Shown in pieces: positions 1 to 11,569 of a stretch of DNA of 64,000 bases. The translations under genes were made by a program, and so were the position numbers. The notes under the pieces were generated by a model. The model was not told where the DNA came from. It searched no databases and worked only from the letters and a program-made list of their open reading frames with translations. How positions within the stretch are numbered: the stretch's first letter is position 1; the number at the start of each line of letters is the position of its first letter. Source of the stretch: Prinia subflava (taxonomy: Eukaryota; Chordata; Aves; Passeriformes; Cisticolidae). The stretch is from positions 15,699,162 through 15,763,161 of the forward strand of contig NC_086283.1 in NCBI RefSeq assembly GCF_021018805.1, in the 5' to 3' direction.

Positions 1-460
1 GCGGGGGGGCCGCATGGCCGCCCGCCGGCTCGGCACGGCTCGGCTCGGCTCGGCGCAGCGCACACGCTCCGCACACGGGCAGCGCACTCCGGGGCGGTGG
101 GACCCGCGGCAGCCGCGTCCCCCGCAGGGCCGGGCCGGGAGCGGGGAACGGGGCCCGGAGAGGAGGAGGCGGCGGGCGGCGCAGCGCTGCTGCCCTGCCC
201 GGCGGCGGCCGCACGGAGCCGGGCGGGCGGCGAGCCGAGGGGCGGGGGAGCGCCGAGGGCCCGGATCTGGGTTGCGCGGACGCGGGCTCCACCTAGCAGC
301 CGGCCGGCACCGCACCGCACCGCCGCCCCCGAGCCCGCTCTGCCCCGCAGCCGCCCCTTAGCCCGCACCCTCTGCGACCCCGGCCCCCGCCCGCCACCAC
401 CTGTCCCGCAGCCCCCTCCCGAAAGGATCCCGCACCGCCCGGTTGGACACTCTGCCCGTG
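1..460. promoter_or_regulatory. CpG island at a gene promoter or first exon (truncated by window start)
   Basis: This stretch is extremely GC-rich and packed with CpG, unlike the remaining 63 kb. It holds Sp1-type GC boxes (GGGGCGG near 91 and GGGGCGGGGG near 238) and a short GGCTC-type tandem near 27-55. G-runs dominate the + strand at about 110-270 and C-runs at about 300-440. Vertebrate CpG islands of this density normally mark a transcription start. Reading frames cross it only because stop codons are rare in GC-rich DNA, and none shows a recognisable domain, so no coding exon is called. Direction is unresolved. A leftward gene would place the CCAAT repeats just upstream of its start. A rightward gene would make most of this window its first intron. 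Confidence 0.85.
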
Positions 461-800
461 GCTCCCCTGACAGGTAGCCAATCGCAGCCTCCATATAGGG
501 CACGGACCCACTCCATACTGGATCTCCCACATCCCTATTGGCCCGCTTGGAATTTTCTTCCCATCCAAGCAGCCAACTGCAGCCTGCCTTTGCGGCACCG
601 ATCCATCACCTCTGTGGTTCCGTCGCCCCTGATTGGGTGCTCTGCCCACTGCTCCCCTCCCAGAAAGCCAATTGCAGCCTCTATTTCCAGCACAGACCCA
701 TTCCCCTGTAGGTTCCCCAGTTCATGATTGGCCTCTCAGGCTGTTGTCCACAACCAAGCAGCCCAACAGACCCCACCTCCTGGTGAAGGATGGTCTCTGA
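381..800. repeat. Diverged 95-bp tandem repeat carrying paired CCAAT boxes
   Basis: Copies start at about 381, 476, 571, 666 and 760 (steps of 95, 95, 95 and 94). AGCCAAT/C followed by GCAGCC opens copies at 476, 571 and 666. A CAC-G/C-GA-CCCA-like block lies 25 bases in (501, 596, 691). ATTGG lies exactly 61 bases in (537, 632, 727), with GTTGG at 442 as the equivalent in the upstream copy. The GCTCTGCCC...GCTCCCCT segment at 449-469 also reappears at 639-658. Copies near 381 and 760 are partial. CCAAT/ATTGG in this context (AGCCAATCG, GGCCAATAG, GGCCAATCA) fits the NF-Y consensus. Inference: a duplicated promoter module with several NF-Y sites in both orientations. Confidence 0.85.
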
Positions 801-1956
801 TATCCAGCACAGGGGTGGCGCTTAGAGCAGCCTGGCATCAGCTGGGGCCAGCAAGACAGCAGGTAGGAAACATGAGAATCAGGAACCTTCAGGAAAGAGG
901 TTCCTTTGCGTTAGAAAGAAAAAGAAACTTGCCTTTATGTTAATTTTTGTTAAATGCTTATATGGGACCTCCGGAAATAATGGCGCTTGGCTGGAACATG
1001 CTGAAGACTTTCCTTACAAACAAAATTGTTTGTTTGCTTTTGGTTTTTGAGGGAAGGACCTAAACAAATGAAGGTCTTTAACAACAAAACAAACTAAAAA
1101 GTACGTTTCAGGAAATCAGTTTTCTTATTGCCCAAGTGCTGACACTTGCAACACACCACACTTTATCCCAGTGACCAGACCTACTTGGGGAGTTACTGCT
1201 GCACTCCCAGCTTTGACTGTAGCCAAGAGAGCTGGAAGGGCCCAAATGATCCAACTGATCCAACCTAGTGTAAGATACACTCAATTTATTATCCTGCTCA
1301 GCTTTTTCCTTAACAAGCTCCTAAGTATCTATGTGATGGAGACCTTGCAAGGCCATCCTTTTCAATGGGAGAAGGTAATTAAGTAACCTTGTTTGTTAAC
1401 TCAGATCATGACTCAGGAAGATGCTCACACATGTCCCTAGCTGAATTGCTAGTTTGCCAGGCATAGAAATATGTATTTAAGGTTAAGAACTGCTATTCTA
1501 GATTAATGGATGTGCACTGGAAAATTAGTACAAATAAACAAGCTGTTTTCCCAATAGTAAAATCAGTGCCCATTCACTGACACTGCAAAAATAAAGGAAG
1601 AATATTGACTGTGGTCAGGGAAGGAAAATGTACAATTTTTGTCAGATCTGTCTCAACCATCTCCATTTCCAGTAGATCTTTGCAAAGTCATGTTAGAGAA
1701 TATCTGTCCTTTTCCTACATGTCTGTAGAATGGCCCCACATGTCCAAGTGAATGACGCACAATCTTCTACAATCATTTGATTCAAGAAAAAGTAGATGTC
1801 AAAGCAATTTAAAAGCCGTTGTTCTTTAAACCTTGCATTTGGTTCACCAAAATTATTATCCCCAGTGGAAAAAGCCCTCGGAGAATCTACAGCTCCATCT
1901 TTGGGAAAGTCCTTTTGGTAATAGCCTTTCTTCCAAGGTCTGCATGGAGGGCAAAT

Positions 1957-2072
1957 ACAAAAAACGAAACAAACAAGAAAAACAACAATCAAAAATCCTC
2001 CACAAAACCAACCAAACAAACAACCCCACCCCCCCAAAAGCCCCAAACCAAACTAGCAAAACCACCAAATCT
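1957..2072. repeat. A/C-rich low-complexity tract
   Basis: The + strand is almost entirely A and C, with blocks such as AAAACCAACC and a C7 run near 2028-2035. Reading frames across it exist only because T and G are nearly absent, which removes stop codons. It is the first of several similar tracts in the window. Confidence 0.75.
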
Positions 2073-2299
2073 TTAATACTGCTTCTGCTGGGATGCTCAG
2101 AGATATGAGATATGATAGTCTTCAAGATACAATTACCTCTCTCTTCACAATTCACTACATATGCTCTGGGAATGAAACAAAGCCCTACGAGTTAAAATTA
2201 GATTAACTCTATATCTTTAAGCTCTGTTTTAATGCAGAGGTAGGAATGAAATCAATGTTTAGTCAGAGACTAAAGAAAAGACAAACAACACTAAGCTGA

Positions 2300-2331
2300 A
2301 AGTGTGGTGGTGTGTGTGGTGGTGTGGTTTT
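2300..2331. repeat. GT-rich simple repeat
   Basis: The run is made of GTGTGG and TGGTGG units followed by TTTTTT. It has short G-pairs only, so it is a weak quadruplex candidate at most. Confidence 0.6.
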
Positions 2332-2559
2332 TTCCCCCTCTCATAGCATTGCATATAATGTAGATGGAAAAAGCTCAGTAAATTGTGGGGGGAGGCAAGG
2401 AAGAGCTTCAAAATGCCACCAGCCTGTTGCGCTGTTGATGCTTTTTAAAATTGTGTCTCAGGCTTAATGCTGTGAGTCAGCCCAGAAAAACTTAGACACA
2501 GAATAGTTACAATAGGTTGTGCAGTTGTCTCCAGAGGCAACAGCAATATTATTCCCCAA

Positions 2560-3180
2560 AGGATATTTTCCCAGTACTTTGTCCAGCAAAACTTGAAATG
2601 TGTCCAGGGATAAGGTTTCCACCAATTCCCTTGAGTGATTACTCCCCAGTGTCATATATCTCACCATTTGGAAGATTTTCCTGGTGTTCAGCCTACATTT
2701 TTGCATTTCTTAATTTCATACTATTACTTGTGGTTATGGCCCAAATTAATCAAAGTACTTCAATGCATGCTTAAATTTAGGTATGCACCCAATCTCCACT
2801 GAAATCATGTACGTTGCTTTTGCTGTTTTACACTGCTGATGGATCTGCGCACGTGTTTTAGCACCGTGCTGAATTGGGACCATGCTTCATGCAAAATAAT
2901 TATCCTTCTCTTACATATTTTTAAGCCATTATCCTTCCGTTTCTTAATTATTGATTAGATAAGCTATATATTTAAGCTACTTAATCTCTCCTTGTGTATC
3001 ACTCTTTCCAAGAGTCTGATCATTTTTCTTTTTCAGATGTGAATTCCCTGAAACTCTTCCGTGTTTTGTGAGGACGGGTAATGAGGTATTGCAATTTAAT
3101 GACATTTCCCAGGTGTGATTACATAAAGAGCAGTTATTCCGTGCAGTCAGAGGATATAACTTACCTTCACCAGCAACCCC
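2560..3180 (-). mobile_element. Ancient decayed CR1-type LINE fragment
   Basis: Segments such as GTGTCCAGGGATAAGG, TTTCCACCAATTCCCTTGAG and GTTCAGCCTACATTT, then CTTAATCTCTCCTTG and ATCATTTTTCTTTTTCAG, then CCCAGGTGTGATTAC, follow the order of the complement of old amniote CR1/L3-like 3' ORF2 sequence as I remember it. The sense strand is therefore minus. The copy is heavily mutated, and no coding frame survives. Edges are approximate. Confidence 0.6.
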
Positions 3181-4100
3181 AAAGCACATTGATTTGTTGT
3201 GCTGCTCTATCATTTTGTAAGACTCTATAATCTACTCCTATTCTTTTCCATATCCATCACCCCAGCATTCAGATATTTTTTACTTGCAGAGGCAGACAGC
3301 CTTTAGGCCTTAATATTCAGTGTGGTGTTTTACACAGGGAAACCTGTAACAGAACCAAATTGCAATATTAGAGTGGTTTCCAGAGCACTTTCTTCTCCCC
3401 GACTCCTCCCCCCACAAAAAAAAAATCTATTTAAAGTTGTATCATTTGAATCTGTTCACCCAGGATTTTGAGTTCCCAATCAATTCACTTCAGGAGGATT
3501 TGTCACACATACCACCCTAGCACCATGATGTCTGCATCATTTGTTGCTCATTATTTCATTATCCCTCAGGTACATGTGGAGCTTTAATGATAATTCCATT
3601 ATTTTTTGATGGTTTAAAAGCGGGTTTACTGAATTGTAATTGACTGTGATTCTGATTATTTTCTCCTTTTTTTCCCTTCTTCTTTTTCTGAAGATATATC
3701 CTATTTGCTTTCTCTCTTTTGCTCATATTTCCATTAACTTCCATAGACAACTGTCACTGAGCCATTACATTCTGTAATGAATTACCTTATCCTCAAAGAT
3801 GCATGTCATCTGGACCAATTCATGGATACACATTACTGTTTTCAGGACTGTTACCAGTTGCCCTACACAAAATATACAATGTTTTCTTTACTTTACGATC
3901 AAGTATTATGGTTGGTTTTCACCTTTTTTTTCCCAATCTGAAGTATTGTCATGACAAAACTACATGAATTTTTAAAAACAAATGCTGTGGAATGATACGA
4001 ATAAATATAACTGCTAAACATTCCTGCTACAGATCCAGCAAAACTCAGCTTATCTATGATAAACCGACATTTCCATCATAAAATCCCAACAATCTGAGCA
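3181..4100. other. Non-coding, nothing recognised
   Basis: AT-rich sequence without a supported gene. Short A and T runs are present (for example A near 3415-3423). No further repeat family is identified. Confidence 0.5.
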
Positions 4101-4144
4101 GATGGATGGATGGATGGATGGATGGATGGATGGATGGATGGATG

Positions 4145-4219
<75 letters not shown>

Positions 4220-4232
4220 GATAGATAGGTAG
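4101..4232. repeat. Compound microsatellite (GGAT)n-(GATA)n
   Basis: About eleven GGAT units (to about 4146) pass directly into about eighteen GATA units, with a small interruption near 4218 before the tract ends in TAGGTAG. The pure units predict a highly length-variable locus. The minus strand reads as a long run of repeated Ile-Tyr-Leu-Ser-type codons, which is an artefact of the repeat and not a gene. Confidence 0.97.
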
Positions 4233-4625
4233 TAACACTGAATTAGACCTCAACAGACTCCACATGCTGTGTTTTCTTGTCCCCCATCATCATCTCCTCT
4301 GCAGTCCTGGTTTAGGAGAGCACCCTAAGGTCCCTCTCTGCCAGGGAAGCACCTCATGTTTTTGCATGCTGAATTTTCCCGCACTCATTTTTAGGCATGA
4401 ACCTCAGTGGGATTGCTTGCACTGGGCTCAAGCAAAATTCCAAAATAAGGAGTAATTCAAGAGCAGAAATCAGCAGCAAGGCTCACAACCTGACTTTTTT
4501 AGTCTCTTCCTCCTAATACGTACCTTAATTTTGATACCATTTTTAAAAGACCCCCCCCCTTTCCCATATTACACAGAAACTGCAACTAATAATTATTTAA
4601 TTTTGAAAATGTGGGCTGTCAAACA

Positions 4626-4657
4626 ACAGTACTGCCACAGTACTGTGGCAGTACTGT
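4626..4657. repeat. 32-bp perfect palindrome
   Basis: The left arm 4626-4641 is the exact reverse complement of 4642-4657, with no spacer, so it could form a cruciform or a 16-bp hairpin. The AGTACTG motif occurs three times, so the palindrome also contains nested short direct repeats. It lies about 140 bp upstream of an ERV LTR, but no link is shown. Confidence 0.95.
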
Positions 4658-4797
4658 GGCATCAACAAAAAGCCTAAAGGAGAGAGAGTGCCATGGGACA
4701 TCTGGTCCCTAACTTTTAGCTAACACATTTCCTTTCAGCCTGCTCATGTCCAATGCCTTGTGCAGCAGAAGATGTATTCTTAGTCTCTCAGTAAGGG

Positions 4798-5382
4798 TGT
4801 GCTGGTTTCAGCTGGGGTAGAGTTAATTTGGTGCACAGAGGCTATTATTGGGCTGTGTTTTGGATTTGTGCTGAACACAGCGATGATAATCTAAAGATGT
4901 TTTTGTTACTGCTGAGCAGGGCTTGCACAGAGCCAAGGCCTCTTCTGTTGTTTGTACTGCCATGCTGGCAGGGAGGCTGGGGATATGCAGGAGGTCGGGA
5001 GGAGACACAGCCAGGACAGGTGACCCAAACTGACCAAAGGCATATTCCAGACCACATGGCATATGCTCAATATATAAAGTGGAGAGAAGAAGGGTGAAGG
5101 GGGGAGATTTGGTGTTTTTCTTTCCAGGTTAGATGCGCTGGAGGGCCTTGCTCACTTGAAGACAATTGAACACATTCCTGCCCATGGGAAGCACTGAATG
5201 AATTCCTTGTTTTGCTTTGCCTGAGTGTGCTGCTTTTGCTTTTCCTATTAAACTGTCTTTATCTCAACCCACAGGTTTTCTAGCTAGCTTTTGCTGTTCC
5301 AATTCTCTCACCAATCTTACTGGTGAGGGAGTGAGTGAGCTTTTGCATAGGGCTTTGTTGATGGCTGAGGAAAACCATGACA
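4798..5382 (+). mobile_element. Endogenous retrovirus LTR (avian ERVL-like), apparently solo
   Basis: The element starts TGTGCTGGTTT and ends AAAACCATGACA, giving imperfect terminal inverted repeats with the TG...CA hallmark. A TATA box (TATATAAA, 5071-5078) and an ATTAAA polyadenylation signal (5247-5252) lie in promoter-to-R order on the + strand. The segment from TTCCTTGTTTTGC to ATCTCAACCCAC matches my memory of an LTR family abundant in songbirds. No gag, pol or env sequence or second LTR flanks it, so it is read as a solo LTR left by recombination. The flanking 5-mers AAGGG and AACAG agree at only 3 of 5 bases, so the target-site duplication is decayed. Family assignment is from memory. 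Confidence 0.85.
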
Positions 5383-8300
5383 AACAGAAATATGCCTGAT
5401 TTTCTTTTGGTATTCCTACTTTTTCAGTGGGTGTCAGTGCTGTTTCAGTGCTTCCTGAAGTGGAAGCAGTAGGGACACGGAAAGACTTCCTGGCATAGAT
5501 GATCAAGATAGGGTGTTGCCCTGAAAAGGGTAGTATTTAGTCCTACTAGGAAGGCTGTGCAGACCCACTGTGGAAGACTTCTTGACTGGTGGCTTAGATA
5601 CGGATTGCAAAATGGCCATGCATAAAAACTATCGGAACTGTTGACTTGAATCTGTCTGTAGTCGAGGTAATAAGGCAATTAGACACAAAAATCATTAATA
5701 ATTTAGCTTAATTGAAACCTAACAATACAGACTTCCTCTGCAATTCCAACTTATTTCAATTGTTTGGAAAGCATGGCCTGTCTCTGTTGTTCTAGTACAT
5801 ATGTAATGTGGTAGAAAATAAAAATTGTCAGTAGAATTTCACTTTAAAGAATTTGTGCTGCTTTTTTTTCTTGTTAATTTGAACCCATAAATTCTCAGAG
5901 CTAGCTCTGATTCTATTTTCAAATAAAGGCTTTTTGTGTGTGTGGATAAATTAGGCTGTAAGATGTAACTGGCTGTTGTAGAGCATGGGTGGGACTTTGA
6001 TGTAGAAGTCATGTTATAGCAGATGGGTGTGCTGAGCATGCTTCAGCCAGGCTAAATGGGAAGAGCAATTAAATGCTCTTCCACACAGTTATTGCTGAAA
6101 CAACAGGAAGCAGAAATAGCAGAGTAAATAAGCTGTGCCATCAAAGAGGTTTCCCTGGAACTGACAGCAAATTTGGAAGCAAAGGGGTTGGTTGGTTGCA
6201 GCTGCTGTTGAAAGTCATAAAAGTTCAGGGAAACCAGGAAAAACCCCAATAAACATCAAAAGCAATGGCTTGGTTGAGAAGGAGAAGAAGCAGAATGATT
6301 TTTAGGATCAAAAAGGTGGACAGCAATTTCTGGGCTGCTTGTTGATTTACTCTTGGACTATTCAGGAAAATCAGATGTTCTTTGAAACAAACAACCCAAC
6401 AACACACAGATACTTGGTGCCCATAGTGCTTAGGAAACCAAGGGACTGACCTGAATCTATCTACAGGGCACTTGAACACATACATGGCGTGCTGCGACTT
6501 GGCATAGCTCCACCAGCCAGGATCATGGAGCCTTTAGGCAACTGCAAGAAACCGACGTGTCCCACCCATAAGGAAGAGTGGCAAATCCACCACTAACATC
6601 CCTCACAGTGTCACCACGAAGGATGAATTATATGGATGTCCAGAAGGTGAGGTTCCAGTTCACTTTGCTTGCTGGGCTGGAGAGAAATTTGAGCTACTGG
6701 GAGAAACGTTGTATTGGCCCTGGCGACTGCTGGGTATAGTGCTTTTGCAGTACTATTAACCATCTATCCTGTAATGATCTGTAAACACTTATCACACCCA
6801 TCTCCTGGCAAGCAGGATTTGAGAGGAAAAAAACAAGGGAAAATACCACTCTTGTTGCAACGCTGGGGGAGGGTTTAAAGCCATTTGGGAAACAAAAGTA
6901 GGAAATTATCACAGCTGAGAAACTGGTATTTTAAAGGTACTCTCAGAGGACTTTGACTGCCATGGTATAAATTTAGTATTCATGGTATTAATGGAAAAAA
7001 TTCTAAACTGAATAGGAAATTAACTCTCTTACTTGAGGTTATGCTGCAGTGGTAAAGTGATCCTAATTATTTTTAAGACTAAATGCTATTGCTAGGGGTA
7101 AATCAGGTTTCAAAAATAAAGAAATCAATAACACAAAGACAGATTTTGAAGATTTCAAATAATAAAACTAGGCAGAGTGGTTTGCATCGAATACAACAGA
7201 AAATCCCTTCAGTGAAACATGCATAAGGTTAAGTCTTGAGCAGATACCTCATGCATACAATTTAATGAATAAAAAACATAAATCAAATAAGACTGGGTCA
7301 AAACATAGACAAAGGGATTACACCGAAAATCAGAGCTTTAAGAAATGGGTGGTTGTGCAGAGACATGCAATTGATCCTTTTGGTCTTTTACATGATCTTT
7401 TTGCCTCCTGGACTCTCTCTCAGAAATCAGGAGAATGATTTTTTATTCAGTTTTCTTTTAATGCATAGCAGCAGTCACTGAAATAATGGCTGTTTTTACC
7501 CCCTACTGTACAGTTGATTGGCACATCCTTGTTTCACATATTCATTTTATAAATCTTTTAATGCTTCCTCTAATTGAGTCACAGGAAAATGATCCAAGAC
7601 AAATGGGCAATCTAATCTTCAGATAGTTAGTACAATGCTTGGCAGCTGAAGAGAAAGCAAACAAAACTCCAAAATGTACCAACAGAGGCACCCAACAGGA
7701 AGAGATGACTGAAATGCAGAAAGGGCCAGTAGACTCCCACCTGAGGGCTGTGTGAAATGGTGAGTGGTCCATTACCAAGGTACTGATACCACAACAGTGC
7801 AAAAAGGGTGACAGTGCCAGGTGGTCTTGAATGTCCCTAACTATGGCTACAGATGTACCCAGTTAGTTTTGTGCTCATTAGGGCTGTAGAAGAAAGGTCT
7901 TGCTGAGACAAATTCTGAAAGTGAAAGAGGAGCAAGCAAGATGTACCTAAGGTCTTTTATGAAGGATAACAGGATGGACTATAAAATGTTATCAACCAGC
8001 GCACAAGAAAAGGGGGTCAGGGACCTTACCTATTCAGCCAAATGGAAATCAGACAGCAATCAATATCTGGAGCAGATTTCAAAGGAGGTTTTCAGATGCA
8101 TAATCTCAGCACAGACCAGTGGGAATTGAGTTCTAAAATCCCTTACACACTAATCCCTACTTTTGCATGGCTATGAAGGAAAAAAACAAACATATGGTGA
8201 GGACTGTAGGTAGCCTGATATTAGCACGTGTAAAATGTGTAATGGTGGCATCTCTTTAAGCTTGAACTCATCACTTGGTAGCTTTGGCTGAGCAGGGACT

Positions 8301-9234
8301 TTATTATTCATAACTGTAAAATCCACCTCATCTCATTTCATCGTCTAAGCCGTACAATCAATAATTAAAGTATGAATTTTAAGAAGATTTCCAAATTAAG
8401 CTAGACACCCTAATGTATAGGACATACCACACCAATTAGTATACACAACAGCTTCTCAGTGAGCCAAGATGAGAGCAGCACAGTGGTTTGGAAAACATGA
8501 ATATCATTATGCTGAAGAGATGCTTAGAGCAATAGGTAGGGAATAAGGTTCAAGCATTGGAATTGCTTTTCAGATGTGACCCTCAATATATTTTGGATAT
8601 TTGTATCCAATGCCAGGCCCCTGGAAATGAACTGGCAAATCGATGTGTCCTGGATCACAGACTCTCACAGAACACAGCTAAACGCCTAAATATCATTAAT
8701 GTTATTAGAATATGAGAGCTCCCAGTTACCTGTGTTATCCAGTACACCCTTTTCCTCAGGTACATCTTACTTGGTTTCAGCTTGTTCAAATGATCTGTGC
8801 AAGGAGGGAACTGCAGTACAGCTCTTTTTTGGTAAGTGTTGCTTACCTGGTGCCACACACCTGTTTGTAACATTTTCTGGGCACTAGATAGCCCGGATGT
8901 GGCAGTGGAGAACATGATCAAATAGAATGCAAACAGCAAAATTCCTGCTCTGTGGTGGTCAATCCAGGATGTCTATCATAAATTTAAATCTAGGTTGTAA
9001 GTTACGTGTCTTCTGCTTTTTGGAGCACTGACATAGAATGGTCTTTTGTAGAAGAGGCCATAAAAGTCCTTGTAGTTTACATGTAGTTACATGTTGAAGA
9101 TTGGAAGTTTTTGTGTGCAAAGAAGGGAGAAATCATCTCTGTCTGTGAAATTCATGATCCATCAAAGGCCAGTGTAACATCAGTGGCCCCACATTGTGCT
9201 CTTTCAAGTCAAAATACAGCACTATGTATTTTTT
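5383..9234. other. Non-coding, nothing recognised
   Basis: AT-rich sequence with scattered short frames, none carrying a recognisable domain. No repeat family is identified with confidence. A stretch near 8220-8400 rich in TAAT-type motifs and an E-box (CACGTG, 8226-8231) might be regulatory, which is speculation. Confidence 0.5.
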
Positions 9235-9370
9235 GTTGTTTAGGTTTCTGTTGGAGGTGGATTTTTGGGGTTTTTTTCATTATTTTTTACTGTAGGTTTT
9301 GTTGTTTGGTTTTGTTTGTGTTCACCCTGTTTTTGCTTTTATTTATACTTTTTTATTTACTTTTAATTAG
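9235..9370. repeat. GT/T-rich low-complexity tract
   Basis: TTTTTGGGG, TTTTGTTGTTTGG and similar runs dominate the + strand. It is compositionally the complement of the A/C tracts elsewhere in the window. The hydrophobic 98-residue frame across it is a composition artefact (Phe, Leu, Cys codons). Confidence 0.65.
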
Positions 9371-11569
9371 TTCAACTCATTGCCATATTGGCTTTGTTAA
9401 ACACTAACTGTCCGTACTCATGTTTTTCTGTATTGAAGGTTTTGGAATAAGTATTCGTGCTAGGACTGCTGACCTTATTAATGAGATAGTTGAGGTTTTA
9501 TTTCTTTTCTTTAATGTGGCTGTCCTCTAGCTTGGAGGGCTCAAGACAGTGGGTTGCATGCTCCTTGGTGTCTTTTCAAGGACTGACATACAGGTGGAGA
9601 TTCTGTTGCTTGGCTCTGTGACCAAACACCTGCAGACAGCTGGCTTTTCTTTTGCTGACCTTGAGCATCCCTTTCTTACAAATTCCTGTGTGTCATTTAC
9701 ACGTTTGAAGACAAGCATATTTCCTTTAACGCATGTATTGAAAGGGAAGGGTCATTCCTAAAGAAATAAAGCTGTTGTTTTATTCAGGAAGGGCAGTAAG
9801 ACACAGCCCTTTCAGTGGGGACCCACATTGGCCTCTTTGGCTGTGTATCCCAGCTCCTCGGCTAAACAGAGGCTGAAGCAGAGTAGTCCATTAAGGCTGC
9901 AAAGTTGATCCTGCACATAAAAGCTGAAGGGAATGGAATGGCCAAGGCAGAAACCTGCATTTCACCTATTCAGGCCATGTCTGTACCTACCTGACCTTCA
10001 AGTGTAGTTTTCCTGTAAAAAGGATATTGGGCAAGGAGAGACCACTCCCTTCATCAAGCTGGATCTCACTGTGTGGCAGACACCTACACTTCAATGTTCA
10101 CCTAAACCAGCCAGGTTTTTACATGTGGTATATAAATGTGAATCAAGAGTATATATTTCTATAGATATGTTAGCAATATCTAGAGGGCAGTGTTACTGCT
10201 GCTGTTGTCTCTTTTTCTGTCGTACCATCAAGGTTTTCAGGGGATCCAATTCAAATCCAGCTATCAATGAGTTTCGAATGCTATTATCATATTTTATATT
10301 TGGTTTTGGGAAGGTGCATGATTTATGTTTGTGGTGTGCAAAATATTGGTTCATATTTGGTTTATGTTTATTTTTATTTATTTATTTCTGTTATATTGGT
10401 TTTCCCAATGATTTTTAAGTAATTGTAATTATGCTTTCTGTGTCATTGCTAGTCATGTGAGTTTGTGGTTTGCTGCATCCTCAGTCAGATATTTTCAAGT
10501 GGACAGGCTGTGTCCATGATTGTATTATACAGTCTCCTTCCTTCTTTTCTAAGGCCTCCATGCTGGATCTCCTAGTGTATGGCTTATGGCCATTAGCAGC
10601 CAAAAAAAGAGTCTCAAGCAGATTTTTATGCATCACTATTTCTTACTTGGACTAAGATTGCAATAAATCCCCAATTACTCTCCTATTGTGATGAAGCCAC
10701 TTCTATTTTGTGGCTCTTGCAGAATGTCTGGTGCCAAATGTGACAGCATTTTAGGCTGCACCTTTTAAAAACCTCTAGCTATATTGTTATGATCATAAAC
10801 TGAACTGCTAATAATCTCCAAAAGCTGTCTGCAGTTCTTATGCTCTGTACTTTCTTCTCTCTATCTTCATTTTATCATCGCCTGTACAAAGAGCCCGTTC
10901 CTTTGCAGCTGTAATTAAGCTCTCAGTTTCTCTTTCCAGTCCTTCTCTGACAGTGATTATCATGTCTTATTTTTTGTAGTTGCTGAGGCTGTCAATCCAC
11001 AGTGCTTCCCAAGAGCCACGTTCAGGTTCACAGAAGCAAGAAACAAGCACAGAAGAAAGTCCCAGAAATCGGTCATCATTTTAAAGATAAGGTCTGGTCA
11101 GGGAGACACAGCTGCTTAGTTGGGGAAGATTTAAAAGCAGCATATGGTTCATGTTCAGGATATAAACAGCTTACACACACACCCTGCAACCACACACGTG
11201 TTCCAGCTGTCCCCCTAAGCACACATTGCAACAACAGCACAAGCACTTGTGGTATTTTTCCTCAAGTACTCTTTTTTTTCACCGATTTTAATTTCAGGAA
11301 CTTTCTCAATTACATGTGGAGGGTTTTTTTTCCACAGTAATACTTGCTTGATTTCTGCTGAACAATCTGATACTCTTTCTCCCTTGAGGCCATCTAGGAT
11401 GCTGCACACCCATAAAAACAGCCCTGGTAAAGCCAGGTGAGCCTGCAGCCCACCACCCCATGAGGTTTCCTCTGTGTCTGGCTCTATCTAGCACTGTGTC
11501 TCTGACTCCCAGAAACTACCATCTCCTCTCAAGTCAAGTTTGACCATAGCAAGAGTCCTAAACTACTTG
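9371..11569. other. Non-coding, nothing recognised
   Basis: No supported gene. A TTTATTTATTTATTT run lies near 10370-10386. The remainder appears unique. Confidence 0.5.

Larger units (their letters stand above)
801..2559. other. Non-coding, unique AT-rich DNA
   Basis: No gene is supported. The CpG density drops sharply after about 850. The short frames here have no domains, signal sequence or codon pattern. An A/C-rich tract (1957-2072) and a GT-rich run (2300-2331) are the only structured parts and are listed separately. Confidence 0.6.

Noticed and set aside
14..727. Long frames across the CpG island and CCAAT repeat
   Set aside because: Stop-poor because of GC-rich composition and 95-bp repetition; no domain or splice framing, and translation differs between repeat copies.
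861..868. Good splice-donor match (CAG|GTAGGA) after the CCAAT repeat
   Set aside because: Would end a non-coding first exon of a + strand gene, but a single donor match is common by chance and the gene direction is unknown.
4050..4265. 71-residue minus-strand frame of repeated Ile-Tyr-Leu-Ser and Ile-His-Pro-Ser units
   Set aside because: Pure translation of the GGAT/GATA microsatellite.
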